59,544 bases of DNA from Pseudoxanthomonas sp. (GTDB taxonomy: Bacteria > Pseudomonadota > Gammaproteobacteria > Xanthomonadales > Xanthomonadaceae). The stretch covers positions 1 through 59,544 of the forward strand of contig JAGHZW010000011.1 in the NCBI GenBank assembly GCA_017745195.1, in the 5' to 3' direction. Below are positions 36,309 through 44,672 of the stretch, in pieces. A program made the position numbers and the translations under genes. The notes beneath the pieces are model-generated. The model saw only the letters and a list, made by a program, of their open reading frames with translations. It did no database searches and was not told the DNA's origin. How positions within the stretch are numbered: position 1 is the stretch's first letter; the number at the start of each line of letters is the position of its first letter.

Positions 36309-36663
36309 CGACGGCAGGCGCCTGGGTTACGATCGCCAGACCGGCGACGACGAGCACGGTACCGAACAACAGGCCGCCGCCGAGCGGTTCGCCGAACAGG
36401 CGGTTGCCGGCAATGGGCGTGATCAGGTACAGCAGGGCCGTCCACGGATAGGCGCGCGAAAGCGGCATGTGCCGCAGCGTGAGGAACCAGCTTGCGAAGC
36501 CCAGACCGAAGGCGGCCAGGCTGGCCCCCATCCACGGGTTCAGCAGCGTGTTCTGGAGCAGCGTGCGTGCCGTCGCATTCAGGCCGGCCTGCTTCAGGCA
36601 GATCTGCGCGGTGGCCATGCTGACGACGGAAATCCCCAGCAGGAACGGAGCCTTCCGGTTCAT
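36295..36663 (-). CDS. SMR/EamA-like small membrane protein, flippase subunit 1
   Basis: A 122-residue protein with four predicted helices: PFLLGISVVSMATAQICLKQ, WMGASLAAFGLGFASWFLTL, AYPWTALLYLITPIAGNRLF and GLLFGTVLVVAGLAIVTQ. HMPLSRAYPW resembles the helix 2-3 loop of ArnE/ArnF-like proteins (LPLSxAYP), which is the best single clue for a lipid-linked-sugar flippase. Overlaps the upstream methyltransferase by four bases (ATGA) and the second SMR gene by 14. Confidence 0.76.
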   Translation of the reverse strand: MNRKAPFLLGISVVSMATAQICLKQAGLNATARTLLQNTLLNPWMGASLAAFGLGFASWFLTLRHMPLSRAYPWTALLYLITPIAGNRLFGEPLGGGLLFGTVLVVAGLAIVTQAPAVDDAR

Positions 36664-37388
36664 CGTCGCGCCACAAAGACATTCTGGCCGCAGGCGATCT
36701 GACGGACTAGCGGCAAGTGCTCGACGATAGGCTCAGCCAACCGGAGGGCTTTGGCTGCGGTATCGGGACAGAAGAACGGCACGAGATTGATGACCGTGGT
36801 GAACATGCGGCTGAAGCCGGCGGCCTGCAGCCATGCTCGGATCTGCATAGGCGTGAAGGATCGCTCCTCGTGTTCGACATGGTAGGCGGAGAACTTCTCC
36901 AGCAGCTTCAGGACCGGGTTCAGGCCGTTGGGCTCGATGATGACCAGGGTACCGTCGAAGCCCGTCAACGCCGCGATTGCCTTTGCCGGGTCCGGCAGGT
37001 GGTGCAGGACGCCTCGCAGCACAATGCAGTCGAAGCGGTTGGCGGCCAGGTAGGCCGCCATGTCATAGATGTTGCCTGTCTGGAAGCGGGCAACATCCTG
37101 CAATCCATGCTCGATCGCCTTGCGCCGGGCGGCCTCGATCGCGGCGGCGGCCGGATCGATCCCGATCACCTCGGCAACGCCGAGCGCAGCGAACTCCAAG
37201 GTGTAGGCGCCATCACCGCATCCCAGGTCAAGTACCCGGCTGCCCGGGAACGGGAAGGAGGCGGCGACCGCGGCGGATATGCGTGCGTTGGCCAGGTTCG
37301 AGGAGACCCGATCGGTGGTGTAGCGATACGATCCGGTGTTGAGCACATCCTGGTCGAACTGGGCGACGTTTTTCTTGACCTGGCTCAC
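36660..37388 (-). CDS. Class I SAM-dependent methyltransferase
   Basis: A 242-residue enzyme with SRVLDLGCGDGAYTLEFA (motif I), VIGIDPAAAAIEAA (motif II), DCIVLRGVLHHLPDPAKA and DGTLVIIEPNG. It belongs to the UbiE/Methyltransf_11 type; the C-terminal hydrophobic residues VINLVPFFCPD may contact membrane or lipid substrate. GTG start overlapping the preceding gene (GTGA). In this operon it probably methylates the sugar before or after lipid loading; substrate unknown. Confidence 0.82.
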   Translation of the reverse strand: MSQVKKNVAQFDQDVLNTGSYRYTTDRVSSNLANARISAAVAASFPFPGSRVLDLGCGDGAYTLEFAALGVAEVIGIDPAAAAIEAARRKAIEHGLQDVARFQTGNIYDMAAYLAANRFDCIVLRGVLHHLPDPAKAIAALTGFDGTLVIIEPNGLNPVLKLLEKFSAYHVEHEERSFTPMQIRAWLQAAGFSRMFTTVINLVPFFCPDTAAKALRLAEPIVEHLPLVRQIACGQNVFVARR

Positions 37389-38320
37389 GGGCTTCTCCCG
37401 GCAGGTTTATAGGCGGTGGCCATGATGTTGCCGACCCGAAGCGGGATCATCCGATCGGCCAGGCCGATGCGCTCGAGCACCCGTACCAGCGCGCGCTTGG
37501 GACCCTCGGGAAGTGGCGTCAGGCGTACCCAGTAGCGCAGTGGATAGGCGTTCTGGATTGGCGATACTGCAATCCGCTCGAAACCTGCAGAGTCGAGCAT
37601 CGCGGCAATCGCGTGTTTGCTGAACAACTGCAGGTGTTCGACGTCGATGATCGGCGAGCGCAGACCCAGCAGGCGGTTCAGTGGTGCTCGCCAGTCGTGC
37701 ACGACAACGGCGAGCATGCCGCCGGGTTGGAGCAGGGCGTGGGCGTCGCGTGCGAACCTGCCGGGATCGTCGATGTGTTCCAGCGTCATGAACGAGCACA
37801 GCAGCGAGATGCGCCGGTCGCGTAGCACCTCCGGGTCGAACATGCCTTCCAGCAGCAGAGGTCGCACGGCAGGCGCCGCAGCGTCGATGGCAGCACGTGA
37901 CGGCTCGATGCCCAGGACATCGCCGAAGCCGAACCGCCTCAGGTGGGGGAGTAGCGGGCCGCTGCCCGCGCCGATGTCCACAGCCGCACCTTGGCGGTCC
38001 ACGCCGGCCAAGCGTGAGGACAGCGCCTGCGCGTAGCTTGCCGCCGCTGCGGTGGCCTCCGGCCCGGAATCATAGGCTGCGTCCGAGTATGCCTGGGCCA
38101 GGAAGGATTGCCGGGGTGGGCGCGGTGCGAAGACCAGGTCGCAGTTCAGGCAACGGACCAACCGCAGGCACATGAACTCGGGATTCTTGCGCGATGCGTA
38201 GGTGAAATCGTTGATGCGGCTCTCGTCGATCCGTTCGTCAGCGAAAGACTCGACGTGCAGGCCGCCACAGCCGGGGCAGGGACGGTCGTCGGGGGATCGT
38301 AGATGGAGGGAGGCCTTCAA
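37385..38320 (-). CDS. Methyltransferase with N-terminal zinc-knuckle
   Basis: A 311-residue protein starting with two CxxC pairs (PCPGCGGLH at about 14-22 and LVRCLNCDLVFAP at about 54-66), a zinc-knuckle arrangement also seen in sugar C-methyltransferases of the NovU/TylC3 kind. The SAM core follows: AAVDIGAGSGPLLPHLRRFG, VLGIEPSRAAIDAA and FMTLEHIDDPGRFARDA. It lacks the extra C-terminal domain of classical sugar C-methyltransferases, so C- versus O-methylation is open. TTG start overlapping the fused dehydratase/GT2 stop (TTGA). Confidence 0.8.
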   Translation of the reverse strand: MKASLHLRSPDDRPCPGCGGLHVESFADERIDESRINDFTYASRKNPEFMCLRLVRCLNCDLVFAPRPPRQSFLAQAYSDAAYDSGPEATAAAASYAQALSSRLAGVDRQGAAVDIGAGSGPLLPHLRRFGFGDVLGIEPSRAAIDAAAPAVRPLLLEGMFDPEVLRDRRISLLCSFMTLEHIDDPGRFARDAHALLQPGGMLAVVVHDWRAPLNRLLGLRSPIIDVEHLQLFSKHAIAAMLDSAGFERIAVSPIQNAYPLRYWVRLTPLPEGPKRALVRVLERIGLADRMIPLRVGNIMATAYKPAGRSP

Positions 38321-40281
38321 GCGTCACCTCGCGGGGAGAGCATGCGCACTTCGCCCTGGATGATGAGGTTGCGCCGGATGAAGGCGGGCCGGGCCTTGGT
38401 CTCCTCGAATATCTTGCCGACGTACTCGCCCAGCAGCCCGATGCCGAAGATGGTCGCCGAGCCGAAGAACATAACCAGCAGCGAAACAAAGGTGATCCCG
38501 CGCGGCGCCATCTCCGGATGCAGCAGGCGGATCGCGATGCTTGCGCAGGCCAGCAGGACGGTCAGGCCGCAGGCCACGCCGCCCAATGCGGTCAGCAGGT
38601 GCAGCGGCATGCGTGAGAACGAGAAGATGCCCTTCTTGGCCCAGCCGATGTTCTTGATCCAGTTGTTGGTGCTCTTGCCGAACATCCGATCGGGTCGCTG
38701 ATAGTCCACACCGACCTGCCTGAAGCCGACGAAAGCCCGCAGGCCACGCAGGAATGCATCGCGCTCGGTGCACTGGAGCAGCCAGAAGACCACGGTGCGG
38801 TCGAGCAGCGAGAAGTCGCCAGCGTCCTTCGGGACGGGGACCTCACTCATGGCGGCGAACACGCGGTAGAACGTCTTGTAGCAGGCTTCAAGCAGGACCG
38901 GCATGTCGCGCTTTATCCGCCTGCCGTACACCACTTCCGCGCCCGCCCGCCACTGTTCGACGAAGGCCTCGATCAGCTCCGGTGGATCCTGCAGGTCGCC
39001 GTCCAGTAGTACGCAGGCTTCCTTGCTGGCGTACTCCATGCCACTGCGGAACGCGGCCTGGGAGCCGAAATTGCGAGAATGGGTGATGCCGATGACGCGG
39101 GGGTCGCGCGCGCTGATTTCCCGGATAACCTCGGCCGATCCGTCCGGCGAGCAGTCGTTGACGAAGATGATCTCGTAATCGATATGCAAGCGTTCGAACA
39201 CGGCCTTCAGGCGCTGGTGCATGATCGGGATGGCCTGCTCGTCCCTGTAGCACGCGATGACGGCAGATACCGAGCTGCGCGTGCGTGGGCCGCTGACCTT
39301 CTTGGTGAGCTCGCCGAACGAGGATCGGGTGAGCTGCCCGCCCCACCACTGGTGCGTTTTCAGCAAGCCGTCGCTGAGGGAGATCCGCGGACGCCAGCCG
39401 ATGACGCGCGCGGCTTTCCCGATATTGGCATACCAGTTGCTGACGTCCCAGGCCCGGCCTGCGGCAGCACTGAACTGGGGCTCGGCGTCGAGCGAGAAGA
39501 GTTCCTTGGCGACGGCGGCAAGCGCATCCAGCCGAACCGCCTGGCCGGAGCCGATATTGAACGATTCGCCCATGATGTCCGGCGCCATGCGCGCAGCGGT
39601 CTCCACGAAGGCTGCCACCACGTCGTCGACGTACACGAAGTCGCGGGAGACATCCGCATGCGCGAACACCGGCAGGCTGCCGCGCATCGCGTGCTCGCAC
39701 AGGGTTGGCACCAGGCGCGAACTGTCTTCATAGGGGCCATAGACCGAGTACAGCCGCAGGTTGACGATCGGCAGGCCGTGGATCTTGCCGTAGAAGGCGA
39801 TAGCCTGGCTTGCAGCGGCCTTGCTGACAGCGTAATGGCTGTTGGGCAGCAGGGGAGCTTCCTCGGAAGGGCCCGACGCGTTGAGCCCGTATTCCGAGGA
39901 GGAGCCGGCGTGCACGTATGCGGAGATTTTCCGGCTCCTGAGCATTTCCAGCAGGCGTATGAAGCTCAGGTAGTTGGTGGTGTGTATGCGCTCGGGCTCG
40001 TCCTCGAAGGAGTAGGCGCCGAACGAGGAACAGTCGAAGATCGTGCGCGGTTTGACCCGATCCAGAACCGTTGCGACGGACTGCGGGTCGTTGAGGTTGA
40101 GATAGGCCAGGTTGGCGGCCGGAATGTCCGTCAGGCGCCAGCAGTCGCCGGAGAAAGTGGTGCCGACCACGTCCTGGCGGACCTCCACGCAGCAGCGAAG
40201 CAGGTTGGCGCCGATGAATCCGCTTGCGCCGATGACAAGGATCGGGCCATCCAGGGAGGCGATGAGTTTTTCGATATTCAT
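38317..40281 (-). CDS. Fused sugar-nucleotide dehydratase/epimerase and polyprenyl-phosphate glycosyltransferase
   Basis: A 654-residue two-part protein. Residues 1-310 are an extended SDR: VIGASGFIGANLL, AGSSSEYG (S127-S129), Y150/K154 in YAVSKAA, and SRDFVYVDDV. Residues 335-654 are a GtrB/DPM1-type GT2: SAVIACYRDEQ, IFVNDCSPDGS, the acidic LLDGDLQDPPELI (D427, D429), then two C-terminal membrane helices (562-585, 597-618) and EETKARPAFI. The GT2 half should load a sugar onto undecaprenyl phosphate on the cytosolic face; the SDR half probably makes that sugar. Overlaps both neighbours by four bases. The fusion is unusual and suggests channelling. Confidence 0.85.
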   Translation of the reverse strand: MNIEKLIASLDGPILVIGASGFIGANLLRCCVEVRQDVVGTTFSGDCWRLTDIPAANLAYLNLNDPQSVATVLDRVKPRTIFDCSSFGAYSFEDEPERIHTTNYLSFIRLLEMLRSRKISAYVHAGSSSEYGLNASGPSEEAPLLPNSHYAVSKAAASQAIAFYGKIHGLPIVNLRLYSVYGPYEDSSRLVPTLCEHAMRGSLPVFAHADVSRDFVYVDDVVAAFVETAARMAPDIMGESFNIGSGQAVRLDALAAVAKELFSLDAEPQFSAAAGRAWDVSNWYANIGKAARVIGWRPRISLSDGLLKTHQWWGGQLTRSSFGELTKKVSGPRTRSSVSAVIACYRDEQAIPIMHQRLKAVFERLHIDYEIIFVNDCSPDGSAEVIREISARDPRVIGITHSRNFGSQAAFRSGMEYASKEACVLLDGDLQDPPELIEAFVEQWRAGAEVVYGRRIKRDMPVLLEACYKTFYRVFAAMSEVPVPKDAGDFSLLDRTVVFWLLQCTERDAFLRGLRAFVGFRQVGVDYQRPDRMFGKSTNNWIKNIGWAKKGIFSFSRMPLHLLTALGGVACGLTVLLACASIAIRLLHPEMAPRGITFVSLLVMFFGSATIFGIGLLGEYVGKIFEETKARPAFIRRNLIIQGEVRMLSPRGDA

Positions 40282-41171
40282 TCAGTGCAATCCAGCACCA
40301 TGGATCGGATGGAGTTCGCGTCCAGACCGGACTGGCGGCGATGGAAGGCCTGGGAGCCGAAGCGTCCCGACGGATAGCGCAGCGCGTATCGATGCACGAA
40401 CCGGCGCGTGGGAACCTGCTGCTGGACCAGCGCGAGGGCGGCGCACATGCCCAGCCCGCCTTCGCGGACGTGTTCTTCCACCACGTAGAGCGGGCCGCTG
40501 GCCAGCTGCCCGCATACTTCCGCCGGCAACGAGGTGAAGCTGGGTTCGGTCACTGCCCAGACCGCCGGCCGGACACCGGCATCGAGCTCGCGCAGCGCGT
40601 CCCAGGCAACCCCGGCCAGGGGGCCCAATGCCAGCAGCGCGCCGCGCTCGCCTTCGAGCACCTGCCGCCACGGGCGATAAGTGGCCACGGCGGTATCCGT
40701 CGGCCGCGCGTCTAAACCCAGGCGCAGGTAACTGGGGCCACTGATGGCACCCAGTAGCGGCGCGAGATCCTCGTTGAAGGCCGGTGCATACACCGCCATG
40801 CCGAGCGACGCCATGGCGGCGCAGTCCTCGAGGGCATGATGCGTGGGGCCCATGTGGCCATAGCCGTATCCGCCACCGTTGCCGACCACGCAAACCGGCA
40901 GGCCGGACAGGCAGATGTCGTTTCGGATCTGTTCGAATGGCCGCGCGTAGCAGAACGGCGCGATGCTGTAGGCGAATACGGTGTTTCCTTCCCGCGCCAG
41001 GCCTGCGGCGACGCCGATCATGTTCTGTTCGGCGACGCCAATGTTGATGAAGCGGGATCCGAAGGCGTCGCGAACGCCCTCCAGGGCCATGAAGCCCAGA
41101 TCACCCGTCAGGAAGAAATGGTCCGGCTTGTTGCATTCGGCAATGATGGCCGCGGCGAAGTGGTCTCTCAC
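40278..41171 (-). CDS. Transketolase C-terminal subunit (split transketolase)
   Basis: A 297-residue protein carrying the pyrimidine-binding and C-terminal domains of transketolase: FINIGVAEQNMIGVAAGLA (with the catalytic Glu of the AEQ motif), GPTHHALEDCAAMA and FAYSIAPFCYARPFEQIRND. The GTG at 41171 overlaps the N-subunit stop (GTGA) and gives the expected length; the longer open frame runs through the neighbour and is not real. Forms the active TPP enzyme with the adjacent subunit. In a glycan operon the likely job is two-carbon transfer to or from a sugar, not the pentose phosphate pathway. Confidence 0.88.
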   Translation of the reverse strand: MRDHFAAAIIAECNKPDHFFLTGDLGFMALEGVRDAFGSRFINIGVAEQNMIGVAAGLAREGNTVFAYSIAPFCYARPFEQIRNDICLSGLPVCVVGNGGGYGYGHMGPTHHALEDCAAMASLGMAVYAPAFNEDLAPLLGAISGPSYLRLGLDARPTDTAVATYRPWRQVLEGERGALLALGPLAGVAWDALRELDAGVRPAVWAVTEPSFTSLPAEVCGQLASGPLYVVEEHVREGGLGMCAALALVQQQVPTRRFVHRYALRYPSGRFGSQAFHRRQSGLDANSIRSMVLDCTE

Positions 41172-41947
41172 GGGATTGGAGAGCTCGTGAAGCTGAGGGC
41201 CAATTCCAGTTCTTCGTCGGACAGCGGCAGGTAGTGCGATTCGAGCCTGCCCGCGTAGTGGCATCCCCGTCCCTTGATCGTGTCCATGACAATGACCCTC
41301 GGTGCCTGGCCTGCCGGCGCCGTCAGGCAACGCTCCAAGGCGTGGAAGTCATGCCCGTCCACGCGCACCACTTCCGCGCCGAACGCTACGAGGCGGGGTG
41401 CGAGGTCCCCGCAGGAAGCGACCTCCTCGGTAGTCCCGAAGCCCTGGAGGCCATTCTGGTCGATCATCAACACCAAGTTGCCCAGGCGCTGATGAACGGC
41501 AAAGCTCAGGGCTTCCCAGCAGCTGCCTTCCTGCCATTCGCCATCCGAGCACAGGCAGAACACGCGCCTTTGCGATCGGGCGTGGCGCGCGGCCATCGCC
41601 AGGCCGGTGGCAAGCGAGGGCCCATGGCCGAGCGAGCCGGTTGAGAACAGCAGCCCGGGAATGCCGGTGCCGCTGGGGTGGCCGGGCAGCAGAGAGTCAT
41701 CCTGCCCGAACGTGCCCAGGTCTTCGTCGGTCAGCAGGCCGCGACTCCACAGGGTCACATAGAGCGCACCTGCCGCATGCCCCTTGGAAAGCACGAAGCG
41801 ATCATCAGGCGTGAGCACGCGATGGTGCAGGGTCATCAGCGCATCTAGGCACGACAGATTTCCGCCGACGTGCCCGGAACGGGTGGCGTGATGCATCCTC
41901 AGAAGCCGCGTACGTGCTTCGGCCGCGATGTCGATCAGACTGTCCAA
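41168..41947 (-). CDS. Transketolase N-terminal subunit (split transketolase)
   Basis: A 259-residue TPP-domain protein: RSGHVGGNLSCLDAL, FVLSKGHAAGALY, FSTGSLGHGPSLATGLA and the diphosphate/metal loop CSDGEWQEGSCWEALS with MIDQNGLQ downstream. Intact transketolase is about 650 residues; here the PP and Pyr halves are separate genes coupled by GTGA. The start is TTG at 41947 with no clear ribosome site, so the exact start is uncertain. It is the first gene of the eight-gene operon, preceded by an A/T-rich promoter patch. Confidence 0.88.
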   Translation of the reverse strand: MDSLIDIAAEARTRLLRMHHATRSGHVGGNLSCLDALMTLHHRVLTPDDRFVLSKGHAAGALYVTLWSRGLLTDEDLGTFGQDDSLLPGHPSGTGIPGLLFSTGSLGHGPSLATGLAMAARHARSQRRVFCLCSDGEWQEGSCWEALSFAVHQRLGNLVLMIDQNGLQGFGTTEEVASCGDLAPRLVAFGAEVVRVDGHDFHALERCLTAPAGQAPRVIVMDTIKGRGCHYAGRLESHYLPLSDEELELALSFTSSPIP

Positions 41948-41980
41948 ACGGGTCGTTTGGGATCAAGTTAGTTGGCAGTC

Positions 41981-42009
41981 ATTATATGCGGATCACGATC
42001 CGAGCACGG
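41981..42009 (-). promoter_or_regulatory. Candidate promoter of the eight-gene glycan operon
   Basis: Minus strand: perfect -10 TATAAT (41986-41981), 17 bases from a weak -35 CCGTGC (42009-42004). A perfect inverted repeat CGGATC-GT-GATCCG (42002-41989) fills the spacer and could bind a regulator. The predicted start lies about 25 bases before the TTG of the transketolase N subunit. The patch is conspicuously A/T-rich against its surroundings. Confidence 0.6.
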
Positions 42010-42025
42010 CTGCCTCCGGGTGTCT

Positions 42026-43143
42026 TCAGGCGCGCCCGTACGTGTCTTCGAAACGCACGATGTCGTCTTCACCCAGATAGCTGCCGGACTGCACTTCGAT
42101 CAGTTCCAGCGGCAATTTGCCCGATTCTTCAGGCGACGGGTGACTCCCGGCGGGCTGTAGGTGCCCTGGTTCTCGGTCAGGATGGCCTCGTCGCCCCGGG
42201 TCGCCTCGGCGGTGCCGGCGACCACGATCCAGTGCTCGGCCCGATGATGGTGCATCTGCAGGCTCGGGATGGCGCCGGGCTTGACCGAGATGCGCTTGGC
42301 CTGGAAGCGATCTCCGTTGTCGATCGGGTCGTGTGCATCCCAAGGGCGGACCTTGCGGAGGGTAGCCCCGGAACGCTTCTCGCGCCTGATGCGGGTGACG
42401 ACATTCTTGGCCTCCTGCGTGCGCTCGCCTTGCCCACCAGCACGGCGTCAGCGAATTCCACGACGACGATGTCGTCCAGTCCCAGCAGTGCTATCAGGCG
42501 CTCGCCGTAAGCGAGGTGTTGTGCCAGTCGACGGCGTGACGTCGCCGTCGTGTGCGCTTCCGCTGGAGTCCTGCAGCGACACGCCCTGCAGCGCCGTCAC
42601 GAGAGCCTACTTCGCTCCAGGCAGCATCAGGCGGGAGCGCGGCATCGGCGGTCCTTACCGACGACGCGGAATCCATCGTGTCGGGCGGAACGGTTGCGAG
42701 CCCGCTTTGTCCAGTCTCACGAAGCCGGTATCAGGCTTGGCTTGTTCCCAAGGCCGCGGATCTCGGCTCCCGCTGCAGCCTCGATGCAGCCGTACCCTTT
42801 CGGCAGCGGCGGGGACGATGCGAACGTGATCAGCTTGCCGGCGGACGCAGCGGCAAGTGCCTGCCTTGCCACCTGCTGGAGGGTCTGTTCATGGTTGATC
42901 CCTTGGTCCAGGGGCAATACCAGCAGGATCGCATCACTTCCATCACGGGTGGATTCCAGCGCGGCGACCGCGATTGCCGGTGGCGCCCGGCCACCGATCG
43001 GCACTACCCGGTTTCAGGTCACATGCAAACATGGTCAGTTCGGCGGTCAGCGGCAGAACCGCTTCGGGCAGGACTTTCACGCAAGCGGACACAGTTCGTG
43101 TATCGGAGCCGCCGGACAGGATAACGGGAGGGAGGTTGTTCAC
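42026..43143 (-). pseudogene. xanB: Decayed mannose-1-phosphate guanylyltransferase / mannose-6-phosphate isomerase (xanB)
   Basis: Fragments in shifting frames follow XanB from end to end. From a GTG at 43143: NNLPPVILSGGSDTRTVSA (intact motif would be GGSGTRLWPLSR); then PPAIAVAALESTRDGSDAIL and [73 protein letters not shown] and [19 protein letters not shown]; finally [20 protein letters not shown] to the stop at 42026. It is about 300 bases shorter than a normal gene of about 1.4 kb, from losses near residues 45-90 and in the centre, plus frameshifts and stops. Neither enzymatic activity should survive. Confidence 0.88.
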
Positions 43144-43169
43144 TCCGTAATCGCCATGCGGAAACGGGA

Positions 43170-44516
43170 TCAGGCCTCGATCAGCCGGGACAGTTCTTCG
43201 GTGCGCGCCCGCAGTAACGTGGCGTCGCCGCGGGCCTCCACGTTCAGGCGCAACAGTGGCTCGGTGTTGGAGCTGCGTACGTTGAAACGCCAGTCGCCGA
43301 AGTCGGCGCTGAGTCCGTCGGTGTGGTCCAGCGCCGGCGCCAGCGAAGCGTAGTGTTCGAGCACCCGTGCCACCGCTGCCTTCGCATCGGCGACCCGGAA
43401 GTTGATCTCGCCGCTGCACGGGAACTTGGCCACGCGCGACTCGACCAGCTCGCCCAGGCTGCGACCGCTGGTCGACACCAGGCTGGCGATCAGCAGCCAC
43501 GGGATCATCCCCGAATCGGCATAGGCGAACTCGCGGAAGTAGTGGTGGGCGCTCATTTCGCCGCCGTAGACCGCATCCTCGGCGCGCATCTTTTCCTTGA
43601 TGAAAGCGTGGCCGCTCTTGCACAGCACCGGCACGCCGCCGGCTTCCTGCACCTGCTCGATCGTGTTCCAGACCAGGCGCGGGTCGTGGACCACCTTGCC
43701 GCCCGGGTTCTTGGCCAGGATCGCCTGGGCAAGGAGGCCGACAAGGTAGTACCCCTCGATGAAGCGTCCCTGTTCGTCGAAGAAGAAGCAGCGGTCGAAA
43801 TCGCCATCCCAGGCGATGCCGAAGTCGGCGCCGTGTTCGCGCACCGCGTCGGCCGTGGCCTGGCGGTTGCCCGGCAGGAGCGGATTGGGGATGCCGTTAG
43901 GGAAGTTGCCATCGGCCTCGTGGAAGACGCGGATGAACTCCAGCGGCAGATGCGGCGCGAGGAGGTCGACGATCGCCCCGGCGCCGCCGTTGCCGGCGTT
44001 GACCACCAGCTTCAGCGGCTTGAGCGTGGATGTGTCAACGTACGAAAGCAGGTGGGCGATGTAGGCCGACTTGTCGGGGCGGGTCTGTTCGCCGGCGATG
44101 GGCGCGGCCGCCGGCGCCGTATCGGCCTCGGCCGCGTCGGAGATAGCGAACAGCCCGGTGTCCGAAGAGATCGGACGGGCCTGCTCCTTCACCAGCTTCA
44201 TGCCGTTGTAGTCCATCGGATTATGGCTGGCGGTAACCATCACGCCGCCGGCGGCGCCGAGGTGGTCGACCTGGAAATACACTTCCTCGGTCCCGCACAG
44301 GCCGATGTCCAGTACCTCGCGACCCTTGCCGCGCAGGCCCAGCGACAGCGCCGCCTGCAACGGAGGGCTGCTCAAACGGACGTCGTGGCCGAGCACGACC
44401 GGGCCCGGGCCCAGCTGGTCGGCCAGCGCTGCGCCGATCCTGCGGGCCAGGTCCTCGTCCAGCTCGTCGGGAACGCGGCCGCGGATGTCGTAGGCCTTGA
44501 AGGCGGGCAGGGTCAT
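43170..44516 (-). CDS. xanA: Phosphomannomutase / phosphoglucomutase
   Basis: Interconverts hexose 6- and 1-phosphates for GDP-mannose and NDP-glucose synthesis. The 448-residue protein starts [17 protein letters not shown], has the phosphoserine loop VTASHNP (S97), the metal loop [14 protein letters not shown], the sugar-specificity loop [19 protein letters not shown] and the C-terminal phosphate loop [15 protein letters not shown]. All catalytic motifs are intact, unlike the neighbouring xanB remnant. In relatives xanA and xanB form a pair; here only xanA works, and it could still supply glucose-1-phosphate to RmlA. Confidence 0.93.
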   Translation of the reverse strand: MTLPAFKAYDIRGRVPDELDEDLARRIGAALADQLGPGPVVLGHDVRLSSPPLQAALSLGLRGKGREVLDIGLCGTEEVYFQVDHLGAAGGVMVTASHNPMDYNGMKLVKEQARPISSDTGLFAISDAAEADTAPAAAPIAGEQTRPDKSAYIAHLLSYVDTSTLKPLKLVVNAGNGGAGAIVDLLAPHLPLEFIRVFHEADGNFPNGIPNPLLPGNRQATADAVREHGADFGIAWDGDFDRCFFFDEQGRFIEGYYLVGLLAQAILAKNPGGKVVHDPRLVWNTIEQVQEAGGVPVLCKSGHAFIKEKMRAEDAVYGGEMSAHHYFREFAYADSGMIPWLLIASLVSTSGRSLGELVESRVAKFPCSGEINFRVADAKAAVARVLEHYASLAPALDHTDGLSADFGDWRFNVRSSNTEPLLRLNVEARGDATLLRARTEELSRLIEA

Positions 44517-44672
44517 CGGGTTGCTCGTGTGTGTGGATCCCGGATTCTAACGGCCGGTACCGGAGCGATGCGACCGGGCCCGCATGCATGGAGCCCATTG
44601 CCCGAAAGTACGTGTCGCATCGCACAATTCCCGCGTCTAGAATCCGGGTTTCGTTCTCCAGCGAGGGCAGGC

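Noticed and set aside
41914-42829. Plus-strand frames over the transketolase/xanB region
   Set aside because: They run across the xanB remnant and show no domains; the minus-strand XanB similarity explains the region better.
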